A stretch of DNA of 50,386 bases. It comes from an uncultured Verrucomicrobia subdivision 3 bacterium (GTDB lineage Bacteria > Verrucomicrobiota > Verrucomicrobiia > Limisphaerales > UBA11358). Position numbers and translations under genes: made by a program. Under the pieces are notes generated by a model, which saw only the letters and a list, made by a program, of their open reading frames with translations, had not been told where the DNA came from and did not search any database. Location: positions 1-50,386 of the forward strand of contig CAIMLG010000028.1 in the NCBI GenBank assembly GCA_903842235.1, given 5' to 3'. Positions 12,290 to 20,157 of the stretch are shown one piece after another. Position 1 is the stretch's first letter. The number at the start of each line of letters is the position of its first letter.

Positions 12290-13390
12290 TCATTTTTCTC
12301 CGCCAAATTGTTCCTGCAAACGCCTGGCCTCCTGCGCGGTCAGCCGAACAAAGGCGCCGTGGCGGGCATCGGGCGGGAACGCGACGTCTTTTTCCACGGT
12401 CCACTGCCGCAAGTCCGGCGAGCGGGAAGCGCCATAGGCATCGCTCATGCAATAATCATACAGCAACAGCCAGCCCGTTCCGGAGGGATCGGGAATAACG
12501 CTGGGGCCCTCGGTAATGGTGGGGACAATTTGACCTTGATTTAACGGGCCATTCACCAGTTCATACGGCCCCTGCACTTGTTTGGCGGTGGCCACGCGGA
12601 TGGCCCGGCGTTCACCGGTGGCAGCGCCAAATTCCTCTTCCTTGTGAAAGAGATAATACGTGCCGTTGTGCTCCAGCAAGGTGCCGTCGATGGCCGAATA
12701 CGGTGGGGCAAAGAGCACTTGGGCCGGGGCGAAGGTTTTCCAATCCCGAGTCTGCGTCCACCAAATCTGACTGCGCTTCCACCCCGCATCCTCAAACGAG
12801 GAAGACCAAAGCAGGATGTAATCGCCGCTCTTACGATCATAAAACCATTCCGGTGCCCAGATATTCCGGGCGGGCCGGCCAGCCTGGTCCCGCACGTCCG
12901 CCATGAGCGTCAAGGATTGCGCCGGCTCCCAATGCACCAAATCGCGCGAAACGGCATAGAGACAGGTGGGGCCCCGGTTGGTTTCCCCAGGCCGCCGCCC
13001 GCCGCCCGTCGCCAGCAGATGCCAGAGGCCAGCGCGATCCTTGGCCAAAAACGGATCCCGCAGCCACTGCTGCCACACGGGTTGATTCTGGTTGAGCGGA
13101 GTCCAATGCCGGCCGTCCGAGGAAAGGGCCAGATGCAACTGTTCGGCGCGCATGGGATTCGGCAGCGGCACATTATGAATCTTTCCGGCGGCATCAATTT
13201 CCACGCGCGAATCATAGCGCTGGCGGAAATACGCCATCAGCCAGCCATCCGACGCATTCGTTTTGACACCGGGCACAGCGAGGCGGGCCAGCGTGTCCGC
13301 CCCGGTCGGATGCGTTACTGAAATCGCATCCGCGCCGAACAGCCCGCTGGTGCCGACGCACCAGAGGAGTAAGAGGAATGTATTTTTCAT
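12290..13390 (-). CDS. Secreted GH43-like five-bladed beta-propeller protein
   Basis: A secreted protein of about 366 residues; MKNTFLLLLWCVGTSGLFGA is a signal peptide, which is why the ATG at 13390 is preferred over the one at 13414. The fold and motifs match glycoside hydrolase family 43 and related arabinanase/xylosidase-like proteins: a WLRDPFLAKD segment early, NIWAPEWFYDRKSGDYILLW in the middle and ITEGPSVIPDPSG later. These are where the family places its catalytic base, pKa modulator and acid residues (Asp, Asp/Glu, Glu). Many Verrucomicrobia use such enzymes on plant or algal polysaccharides. The substrate cannot be predicted and there is no carbohydrate-transport neighbour. It lies convergent with metH, with 30 bases between the stops. 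Confidence 0.75.
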   Translation of the reverse strand: MKNTFLLLLWCVGTSGLFGADAISVTHPTGADTLARLAVPGVKTNASDGWLMAYFRQRYDSRVEIDAAGKIHNVPLPNPMRAEQLHLALSSDGRHWTPLNQNQPVWQQWLRDPFLAKDRAGLWHLLATGGGRRPGETNRGPTCLYAVSRDLVHWEPAQSLTLMADVRDQAGRPARNIWAPEWFYDRKSGDYILLWSSSFEDAGWKRSQIWWTQTRDWKTFAPAQVLFAPPYSAIDGTLLEHNGTYYLFHKEEEFGAATGERRAIRVATAKQVQGPYELVNGPLNQGQIVPTITEGPSVIPDPSGTGWLLLYDYCMSDAYGASRSPDLRQWTVEKDVAFPPDARHGAFVRLTAQEARRLQEQFGGEK

Positions 13391-13442
13391 AAGGAGTTCG
13401 CCAACAATCGCCATTCAGTTTCAGTGCTCCGCCAGAAGGAAA

Positions 13443-15683
13443 TCATGGCGCGGGCAACTCGTCGGCTGCCAATTCGGGAAACCAGCGTTTCTGGTCCGCC
13501 TCCCGGCCCAGCGCCGTTTTGCCGCAGCGCCGAACGAGCGCTTTGTAGAACTTGTCCGCCGCCTGCGGATCCATGATTTTCAGCCAGGTGCCTGCCGTGC
13601 AGAGCACGCGGGCGGTCGCCTCGGAATTATCCGGCATCAGCTGCGCCGCCTCCCCAGCCAGCGCGGCGGCCTGATACCGGTAATGAAAGCGCACCTCTGG
13701 TTCCGGGCCGTGCGCCACGGCGCGCGCGATTTCCTCCGGCCCGGCCCGATTGATCGCAGTGTCCGTCAGATTGGTGGCGCGCGCCAGCCAGCCAAAATCG
13801 CAACTGAAGGTGCCGTCATAAATCGCCCCGTCCGGCGCCAGCTCCGTGCCGAACAGCTCCATCCCGTTCGTCCGCGCTCGCCAGGCGGCCGCCAGCAGAT
13901 TTTCCGCACGCCAATCACGAGTCAGATTTTCATCCCGGCCGGCGCTCAAAGCGGCGGCAAAGGCCGCCAGATTCGCCCGCACGCCGGCCGGGAAATACGG
14001 ATCCGCGTCGGCATAGCGACCAGCCCGCGCCAGTCGCCGCGCCAGCAGATACCGAATTTGATCCTGCGGATTGCGCGGCGATCTTTCATAGCGATTTTCC
14101 GATCCCAGGCTGGGTCTGGATTTATCCGCCACCCAGGCGGGCCAGGAGCGGTCAACGTAAGTCTTTAACTCATCCACCGTCAGCACTCGTTCGGCGACAT
14201 ACGCGGCATCAAGCCAATATCCCGAGCGCAACAAAGCGTCGAGCGCCTCCGTATATTCGCGGCGCGCCAGATGCAGCACGCCCAACTCGCCGAGCGCCTG
14301 ACGACCCACGGCGATGGCCTCGCCATAGACGGAATCGATTTCGACAAACAAACTTTGGGCCAGCTGACGGGAAATAGTATTGGTGCCCGGAAGTTCTTGC
14401 GGGAATACGCGGCACACTTTCGCCAGCAACGCGGCCGCTTCGGCCGGCTTACCGGCACGCAGGAACAATTTCGCCTGCAGCCACCGGGCCACGGGGCGAG
14501 GGCCACTGCGATTAACCCAGCGCTGCGCGGTGGCCATATCACTGGCCTGATAGGCCGCGAGCGCAAATAGCTCGGCGGATTCCACATCCTTCACCCCGGC
14601 CAACTCCACGGCCGCCAGCCAGCGATCCGTGCGGTCAAAAAAACTCTGGGCATCCGGTCCGTCAAGGCTTCGACTCCGGTCCAAATACGGGTGACGCGAA
14701 ATGAGATAGGCGGTGAGCAGCCGGCGAACGCGGGAATTCTTGGCCAGCGCCGCCAGTTGATCCGGCCCCGCGCCCGTTTCCCCCAGGGTGGCGGCCGCCG
14801 CGAAGCGCAGGGAGTTCAGCGCACTGCCATCACCGGCGGCATATTGGTCGAGGTAAAGCTCCAGCGCGCGTTCAAACTCATGGTGCCGAAGCCAGATCCG
14901 GGCTTCCGCTCCCAAACTGGCCACGGCGAGGCCGGAGGAATCGGCAAAGCCGTTTTTCGCCAGCACGCGAACCTGTTGAAAATATTGGACCGCCGCCCGC
15001 CGTTCGTCGCTGTCGTTCGTGGCGGCGGAATGATATTTGCCCAGCATGAACGCGGCCCCAATGGCCTTGTAATGCCGCTCCCCCGCCGGCCGGGCCAGCA
15101 CCCGCTCCCAAGCTTCGGCGGCCTGCTCCTTGCGCTCGCTTTGCCAGGCAATGGCCCCGGCAAAATAATCGGCAAATTCCCGGGGCAAGCCCGGCGTCAC
15201 GGCCACCTCGGGAAAAACCGGCGGAAGATTGGAAGCCGACCGCAGCGCTCCATTTCCATCATCACTGCGGGCATCGGAATATTCCCATTCGGCTTGCCGC
15301 TGGAGAAAAGCGTTCAGCTTCATGCGCTCGGCCAGATGGGTTTGCAGAATCGCCGTCGCCTGCGCCGGAGAAACTTTTTCCCGCTGGAGCGCGGCGGCCA
15401 GATCCGTGTGCTCCGCGGCGGTGGCTTGGTCGTAATACCGTTGCCCCGCCGCCAGCGGGACGGCGCGATTTTTCGGCGCGGGCAACTGCATCCGCTCCAG
15501 TTCTCGCTCAAAGCTGGCAATGGGCGGCTGCAGAATGCCCGCGTCCCCGGCATCCAGCAGGTTGTTGGGAAAAAAGGGTCCGCAGGCAAACGCCGGGAGG
15601 ACCAACCACCCCATCCCGGCGGCCAGCAGGGCGCGGGCGCTAAAAAGTTTTGACTTCAAGTTGCACTTCCATTTCTTGCTCAA
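13443..15683 (-). CDS. Secreted TPR-like protein with CGPFFP N-terminal motif
   Basis: A 746-residue exported protein of unknown function. A signal peptide (ARALLAAGMGWLVLPAFA) is followed directly by CGPFFPNNLLDAGD, a motif at the mature N terminus. The remainder is almost entirely helical with TPR/SEL1-like repeats (for example AAEAWERVLARPAGERHYKA, ALELYLDQYAAGDGSALNSL, AAALLAKVCRVFPQE), suggesting a protein-binding scaffold in the periplasm or at the surface. The Cys after the signal peptide does not have a perfect lipobox. Its start lies 44 bases inside the upstream DUF3142 gene, so the two are very probably translationally coupled and act together. No catalytic motif was seen. Confidence 0.65.
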   Translation of the reverse strand: MSKKWKCNLKSKLFSARALLAAGMGWLVLPAFACGPFFPNNLLDAGDAGILQPPIASFERELERMQLPAPKNRAVPLAAGQRYYDQATAAEHTDLAAALQREKVSPAQATAILQTHLAERMKLNAFLQRQAEWEYSDARSDDGNGALRSASNLPPVFPEVAVTPGLPREFADYFAGAIAWQSERKEQAAEAWERVLARPAGERHYKAIGAAFMLGKYHSAATNDSDERRAAVQYFQQVRVLAKNGFADSSGLAVASLGAEARIWLRHHEFERALELYLDQYAAGDGSALNSLRFAAAATLGETGAGPDQLAALAKNSRVRRLLTAYLISRHPYLDRSRSLDGPDAQSFFDRTDRWLAAVELAGVKDVESAELFALAAYQASDMATAQRWVNRSGPRPVARWLQAKLFLRAGKPAEAAALLAKVCRVFPQELPGTNTISRQLAQSLFVEIDSVYGEAIAVGRQALGELGVLHLARREYTEALDALLRSGYWLDAAYVAERVLTVDELKTYVDRSWPAWVADKSRPSLGSENRYERSPRNPQDQIRYLLARRLARAGRYADADPYFPAGVRANLAAFAAALSAGRDENLTRDWRAENLLAAAWRARTNGMELFGTELAPDGAIYDGTFSCDFGWLARATNLTDTAINRAGPEEIARAVAHGPEPEVRFHYRYQAAALAGEAAQLMPDNSEATARVLCTAGTWLKIMDPQAADKFYKALVRRCGKTALGREADQKRWFPELAADELPAP

Positions 15684-16887
15684 ACCGCAGCCAGCCGACC
15701 GGGCATTTTTCGCCCGCCGGCAGCCGGAAAGCGGTTTGTAGGTTTTTAAATCTCGCGCTGGAACCTTCCGGTTCCGTTAGTTCAAAGCCGCCCAAGGCGT
15801 CGCCCGCCACGAGCCGGCCGGCCGGCCAATGCACCGTCACGGCCAACGGCGCCGCCAAGTCGAGTTCGCCATCGTTGACCAGGCTGATTTCGACCAACCC
15901 GGCCTCCGTTTGGCGCGCCCCGGCATGAAATTTCAGCTCCGGCACCCGCCCGGCCATGATGGAAGCCAGCGTCGGCCAGCGCCAGTTCAAGTTATCCACC
16001 GCCACCGGCAGGCGATACCAGATGACGCCGCCCAAGGACGCCGGCCGATTGGTATTCCAGCCTTGAACGAGCGCGGCCAAGACGAGCGGATCAGCCCGCA
16101 CTTCGCGCCCCGGCCCGCCAACGGAGGTGGCTTCGGCGGCCAGGCCGATAAAATCCCCGGCCGCGTTGAATTTCATGCGGTAGCCATACGTCGGCAGCGC
16201 CACGCGGAAGGGCACCCCGATTTCCCCCGCCCGCGTCACCGCGCGCCGCGCCGCCGCCGGGTCGCAAAGCGTGAACGGGGCCGTGAGGCTGGCCGGTATG
16301 GCCAAGGAGTGGACTTGCAGAACATAATTCGGCGCGGTCGCCGCCAACGGGGGAAAGGCCGGCGACGACAGCCAACTGGGCAGCGCGGTGATTGTCACCG
16401 GCAGGGGCGCCACCTGCCGCTGCACCACCGCCAGCCAGCGGCGGTAGTCGGCCAGCTTGGAAGTGGGACAATCGAAATCAATCTGCAATTCAACCGGCTC
16501 AAGGTGATTCGTCCTGGCCTCGGCCACCAGCGATCCGGCCAACCCGGCGAGAAAATGCACCAGCGCCGGTTCCTGGGATAATTCGCCGTTAAAGGGCCCG
16601 ACGCGCAACGCCAGACCGACCCGGCCCGCTGCGGCAACCAACGCCGGATAATTCACCGCCACCCGCGTCACCTGGGGGACCGGATTTTTCCAAGTCACTT
16701 CCGCCGCCAACACAGCGATTTCAGTAAAATGGCTGGCGTGTTCCGCCACCGCCGCCTGCACCGGCGGCGTCCAGGCCCGCTGCCAGACATAGACCTGCGA
16801 CGGCAGCGGCCCGGCGGCGGCGGCGGCCAGCAAGAACCAGAGCCAAAACCGGCGGAAGATTACCGTCACGCCCTGACGATAGCCCAA
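15640..16887 (-). CDS. DUF3142 domain protein, exported
   Basis: A 415-residue protein with an N-terminal signal/anchor (IFRRFWLWFLLAAAAAGPLP). It is followed by YVWQRAWTPPVQAAV, the signature opening of DUF3142, and a TIM-barrel-like body. Segments such as VELQIDFDCPTSKLADYRRW (an Asp-x-Asp on a beta strand), LPSWLSSPAF and GVPFRVALPTYGY are those of glycosidase-like barrels. A beta-rich C-terminal domain (about residues 320-415) ends the chain. DUF3142 function is not established; a sugar-active role is inferred from the barrel motifs. It overlaps the CGPFFP gene by 44 bases on the same strand. Confidence 0.7.
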   Translation of the reverse strand: MGYRQGVTVIFRRFWLWFLLAAAAAGPLPSQVYVWQRAWTPPVQAAVAEHASHFTEIAVLAAEVTWKNPVPQVTRVAVNYPALVAAAGRVGLALRVGPFNGELSQEPALVHFLAGLAGSLVAEARTNHLEPVELQIDFDCPTSKLADYRRWLAVVQRQVAPLPVTITALPSWLSSPAFPPLAATAPNYVLQVHSLAIPASLTAPFTLCDPAAARRAVTRAGEIGVPFRVALPTYGYRMKFNAAGDFIGLAAEATSVGGPGREVRADPLVLAALVQGWNTNRPASLGGVIWYRLPVAVDNLNWRWPTLASIMAGRVPELKFHAGARQTEAGLVEISLVNDGELDLAAPLAVTVHWPAGRLVAGDALGGFELTEPEGSSARFKNLQTAFRLPAGEKCPVGWLRFEQEMEVQLEVKTF

Positions 16888-16975
16888 GCGGCCTCAACCG
16901 CCAGCCGAAAACGGGCGGGCCATCAATCTGGCAGCGCAGACTTGTTTTTCAGGCGGGCTGGCTTAAATTTGCGAC

Positions 16976-17434
16976 ATGAAGAACGACGTGGTGCCGGTTC
17001 AAATTCGGGGCATATTACCGGCGAACAGCGGCTGCGCCCTGTTCGTTGGCAACGACGAAAAGGTTTTTGTCATCAACGTTGAACCGCAGATGGGCGCCGT
17101 GATCGGCATGTTTCTCCGCGACACCCCGAAGGAGCGGCCGCTGACCCACGATCTGATCAACCGCATCTTTCAAGGGTTTGGCATCAACGTCGAACGCGTC
17201 ATCATCACCGACCTAAAAAATTCCACCTACTTTGCCCGCATCATCCTCCAGCAGCAAAACGAGCTGGCCCGGAAAATTGTCGAGGTGGATGCGCGGCCCA
17301 GCGATTGCCTGGCGCTGGCCGCCGCCCAGAAGAAACCCATCTTTGTCTCCGCCCCGCTCTTTGAGCAGGTCGAAGACATGACCGAAGTGCTCGAAAAAAT
17401 GAACGAGTCCGGCAGCGAATCCGAGGCGGACTGA
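16976..17434 (+). CDS. Bifunctional nuclease (BFN/DUF151) domain protein
   Basis: A 152-residue protein covering the BFN domain (PF02577): GCALFVGNDEKVFVINVEPQ, MGAVIGMFLRDTPKERPLTH, then DLINRIFQGFGINVERVIIT and the hallmark VDARPSDCLALAAAQKKPIF. Plant BFN proteins have RNase and DNase activity; bacterial relatives are mostly uncharacterised. It is cytoplasmic with no export signal. The stop lies one base before the start of holA, so the two are cotranscribed, a loose link to DNA metabolism. The domain assignment is strong and the exact role is inferred. Confidence 0.88.
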   Translation: MKNDVVPVQIRGILPANSGCALFVGNDEKVFVINVEPQMGAVIGMFLRDTPKERPLTHDLINRIFQGFGINVERVIITDLKNSTYFARIILQQQNELARKIVEVDARPSDCLALAAAQKKPIFVSAPLFEQVEDMTEVLEKMNESGSESEAD

Positions 17435-17435
17435 A

Positions 17436-18557
17436 ATGGCGGCCACCTCCCCCACCCCGCTCGCGCTGATCTGCGGCGACGATGATTTTGCCGTGAAGCA
17501 CCGCGCCCGGCAGGTGTTCCAGCAATGGTCGGCCGAACTGGGCGGCATGGATCATGAAACCATCGAAGCTGGCGTCGGCAACAGCGGCGAGGCGCTCACC
17601 GTCCTCGGCAAACTCCGCGAAGCGCTGCACACCCTGCCCTTTTTCGGCGGGGGCAAAGCGGTCTGGCTGCGCGACTGCAATTTTCTCGGCGAGGAACGCA
17701 CCGCTGCCTCCGCCGCCGTGACCGAAGCCCTGGCGGAATTGGCGGAGGAGCTGAAGAAATTTTCCTGGCAGAACGTCCGGCTCCTCATCAGTGCGGGCAA
17801 GGTGGACAAGCGCAAGGTTTTTTACAAAGCCCTCGACAAGCTCGGGACGGTGGAGGCCTTTTCGGCCTGGTCGCAGGACGACAAGGACTGGGCCGACCGC
17901 GCGGAACAGGCGGCGAGCAAGGCCGTGCACCAGCGGCAGAAGGAAATTTCACCAGAGGCGCTGGCGGAATTGGTCAACCGGGCCGGGCTCAACGCGCGGC
18001 AACTGGAAAACGAGGTGGAAAAGCTCTGCGTCTTCGCCGGGGAGCGCCGGAAAATCGAGCTGGCCGACGTGACCACCCTTTGTGCCCGGAACAAAACCGC
18101 ACGGGCCTTTGCGCTGGGCGATGCGCTGGGCGACCGGGATCTGCCGCGCCTGCTCAAGCGGCTGGATGAAGAGCTTTGGGAGGCGAAGTTCGACAAGGCC
18201 AAGTCGGAAATCGGCTTGCTTTACGGGCTGATCAGCAAAGTCCGCGCCCTCCTGCTACTGAAGGAGATGATGCGGGAGGGGTGGGTGAAGGACACCCGCG
18301 ATTACAACCAATTCAAAGCGCAACTGGAACGCGTGCCGGCGGACCAACTGCCGGCGGATCGAAAGTTCAATCCGCTGGCCCTCAATCCTTATGTGCTTTA
18401 CAAAGCCCTGCCGCAGGTCAAAAAATACACCTCGGCGGAACTGGTCAGCGCCATGGACGGGCTCCTGCGCTGCAACCAGCGGCTGGTGTCCAGCGGGTTG
18501 GATGAAACGCTGGTGTTACAGCAGGCGCTAGTGCAAATTGTGACGCCCACCGCTTAA
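17436..18557 (+). CDS. holA: DNA polymerase III subunit delta
   Basis: A 373-residue clamp-loader subunit that opens the beta sliding clamp for the replicative polymerase. The first third is the beta-interacting domain (PLALICGDDDFAVKHRARQV; TLPFFGGGKAVWLRDCNFLG; NVRLLISAGKVDKRKVFYKA). The second is the AAA+-like domain without a Walker A (ISPEALAELVNRAGLNARQL, NEVEKLCVFAG). The last is the helical collar domain (RAFALGDALGDRDLPRLLKR, LLYGLISKVRALLLLKEMM, then LNPYVLYKALPQVKKY). Length and order are typical. The start one base after the BFN stop makes the pair an operon; STAS follows 19 bases downstream. Confidence 0.93.
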   Translation: MAATSPTPLALICGDDDFAVKHRARQVFQQWSAELGGMDHETIEAGVGNSGEALTVLGKLREALHTLPFFGGGKAVWLRDCNFLGEERTAASAAVTEALAELAEELKKFSWQNVRLLISAGKVDKRKVFYKALDKLGTVEAFSAWSQDDKDWADRAEQAASKAVHQRQKEISPEALAELVNRAGLNARQLENEVEKLCVFAGERRKIELADVTTLCARNKTARAFALGDALGDRDLPRLLKRLDEELWEAKFDKAKSEIGLLYGLISKVRALLLLKEMMREGWVKDTRDYNQFKAQLERVPADQLPADRKFNPLALNPYVLYKALPQVKKYTSAELVSAMDGLLRCNQRLVSSGLDETLVLQQALVQIVTPTA

Positions 18558-18576
18558 ATTTTAAGAAACGAAACAA

Positions 18577-19098
18577 ATGGCCACCCCCAATTTATTGTCC
18601 GTGCTGGTCGGAAAAAATTTTGCGTGCATCAAAATCGCCGGGCGGGCGAACTTCGCCTCCAGCCCCGATTTCAAGACGCTCTTAAACGAGCTGACGCAAA
18701 AGGGCTACGCGCATTTCATCATTGATCTGAGCGAATGCGTGCTCATGGATAGCACCTTTCTCGGCGTGCTCGCGGGCTTTGGAATGAAATTAAATCCCCA
18801 AGGCGCGCCCACTGAACGCGGCATTGAACTGCACAACGCCACCCCGCGCGTCAGCGAATTGCTGGAAAACCTGGGCGCCGCCCATCTCTTCAAAAGCATG
18901 ACCGGACCGTTGATCCTGCCGGACGACGTGCAGACCGCCACGCCGGAATCCATCCATCCGACCCACGAGCAGATCGCCCGGACCAGCCTGGAAGCGCATC
19001 AAACCCTGATGGCGATGAGCGCAGAAAATGCCGCCCGCTTCAAAGACGTGACGCAGTTTCTGGCCGAAGACTTGAAGAATCTCGAAAAGGCTTCCTAG
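18577..19098 (+). CDS. STAS-domain protein (anti-sigma-factor antagonist type)
   Basis: A 173-residue protein. Residues 1-115 are a STAS domain: a first strand (FACIKIAGRANFASSPDFKT), then the conserved site IIDLSECVLMDSTFLGVLAG with the candidate phosphorylatable Ser/Thr in DST, then RVSELLENLGAAHLFKSM. The C-terminal 55 residues are helical (THEQIARTSLEAHQTLMAMS) and end in LKNLEKAS. STAS proteins of this type bind anti-sigma kinases or act in stressosome-like switches; no kinase partner is adjacent. It follows holA by 19 bases. The last 253 bp recur at 24161-24413 with 93% identity, bounding an inserted island immediately downstream. If that island integrated here, the 3' part of this gene came in with it. 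Confidence 0.85.
   Translation: MATPNLLSVLVGKNFACIKIAGRANFASSPDFKTLLNELTQKGYAHFIIDLSECVLMDSTFLGVLAGFGMKLNPQGAPTERGIELHNATPRVSELLENLGAAHLFKSMTGPLILPDDVQTATPESIHPTHEQIARTSLEAHQTLMAMSAENAARFKDVTQFLAEDLKNLEKAS
18846..19098. repeat. 253-bp direct repeat, left copy (3' end of STAS gene)
   Basis: Identical in length and without gaps to 24161-24413; I count 18 differences. Seventeen are synonymous (including TAG versus TAA at the stop) and one changes Ala to Thr. Confidence 0.95.
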
Positions 19099-19128
19099 GA
19101 AGTTTCGATTCTAGGGCGTATGCGCTTG

Positions 19129-19659
19129 TTACTTGTTTTTTTCCCGGTCTTTATAAGCCTGCACCCAGCACAACCAAAGCGATGCTGTCACCGCAGGGGC
19201 ATGGTCAAAAACAATCTCAATATCATAATCTTTTTGAGGCTGAATCAACGCGCTCAAATTTGGACAATTGGTGTTTGATGAGCCAGTTAAAACCAGTCCA
19301 TACGGGGTTTCCCCTCCTTGTAGCCAATTGCAGGCTTGTGCCAATTTAGAATCGATAAGGAAACTGGCGATTGGGGATGATCCATTCAGAATCTGAACAT
19401 GGCCCGAAAAAGCATTTGAGGAAGCGGCCCCAAGTTTTTGCACTTCCGGGGTGCCAAGCACTAGGGCAAAGTTTCGTCCCTTGGGAACCTGTAGGTGAAA
19501 CTTTAAGACATCGTTGGTGCAAGTGGTTAATTGCATGCTGCGCAGAACGCTAGTATAGCTAGCGTAAGTATAGAAAAACCATGCGATTAAAATCACAGAA
19601 GAAACAAAGACAGCCGGGTAAAACCATTTTTTGAATAGTTTCATTGGATGGGTCTTCAT
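19129..19659 (-). CDS. Small membrane-anchored protein, paralogue B
   Basis: A 176-residue protein with one N-terminal membrane helix (FYPAVFVSSVILIAWFFYTY) and an extracytoplasmic beta-rich domain. It is a paralogue of the preceding gene product. Shared segments are LTTCTN/LTDCTN after the anchor, LPxGRxxxFVL-type strands, ACNWLQGG/QCNWLEGN, SSNTNCPNLS/SQNTNSPILS, and the almost identical end SLWLCWVQAYKDR. Paired Cys residues may form disulfides. No known family was recognised. Its ATG overlaps the stop of the first paralogue (ATGA), so it is the last gene of an operon headed by the 1084-residue secreted protein. An immunity or partner role is a hypothesis only. AT content is higher than in the flanking housekeeping genes. 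Confidence 0.6.
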   Translation of the reverse strand: MKTHPMKLFKKWFYPAVFVSSVILIAWFFYTYASYTSVLRSMQLTTCTNDVLKFHLQVPKGRNFALVLGTPEVQKLGAASSNAFSGHVQILNGSSPIASFLIDSKLAQACNWLQGGETPYGLVLTGSSNTNCPNLSALIQPQKDYDIEIVFDHAPAVTASLWLCWVQAYKDREKNK

Positions 19660-20150
19660 CTGTCTTTATATGCCTGCACCCAGCACAACCAAAGCGATGA
19701 TAAATGTGGCGGCGGTTGGCTAAATTCGATTTTGATCTGATAATCTTTTTTTCCGCAAATCAAACGGCTTAATATTGGGCTGTTGGTATTTTGACTGCTC
19801 GTCAGAATAAGACTGTATGCGATGCCATTACCCTCCAACCAGTTACATTGCTGGGTCGTTTCTGAGCCAATTGGAAAATCAGCCAACAGATTTGTCGTTT
19901 CAAAAATACGGATTTTACCTGCGAATAAATAGGGTGTCTTTAATGCCATTGCAGCATTTGGCGTAGCTAAAACAAAATTGTAAGCGCGCCCCATGGGAAG
20001 ACGTAACGAAAACTCCAACGTGCTATTAGTGCAGTCAGTCAGCTTGATGCTGCGTGGAATCATCGTATGCCGCTGCACTGTCCATAAAAACCACAAACAG
20101 GCCCCTAAAAACAGCACGCCAACCATGAAGGTAATAGCTTTGTTTTTCAT
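19656..20150 (-). CDS. Small membrane-anchored protein, paralogue A
   Basis: A 164-residue protein with an N-terminal membrane helix (AITFMVGVLFLGACLWFLW) and an extracytoplasmic domain of the same type as the next gene (motifs LTDCTN, LRLPMGRAYNFVLATP, QCNWLEGNG, SSLWLCWVQAYKDR). It begins 7 bases after the stop of the large secreted protein and overlaps paralogue B by 4 bases, so the three form one transcription unit. The tandem duplicates share well under full identity, so the duplication is not recent. No known domain was recognised. Confidence 0.6.
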   Translation of the reverse strand: MKNKAITFMVGVLFLGACLWFLWTVQRHTMIPRSIKLTDCTNSTLEFSLRLPMGRAYNFVLATPNAAMALKTPYLFAGKIRIFETTNLLADFPIGSETTQQCNWLEGNGIAYSLILTSSQNTNSPILSRLICGKKDYQIKIEFSQPPPHLSSLWLCWVQAYKDR

Positions 20151-20157
20151 ATTTGGA

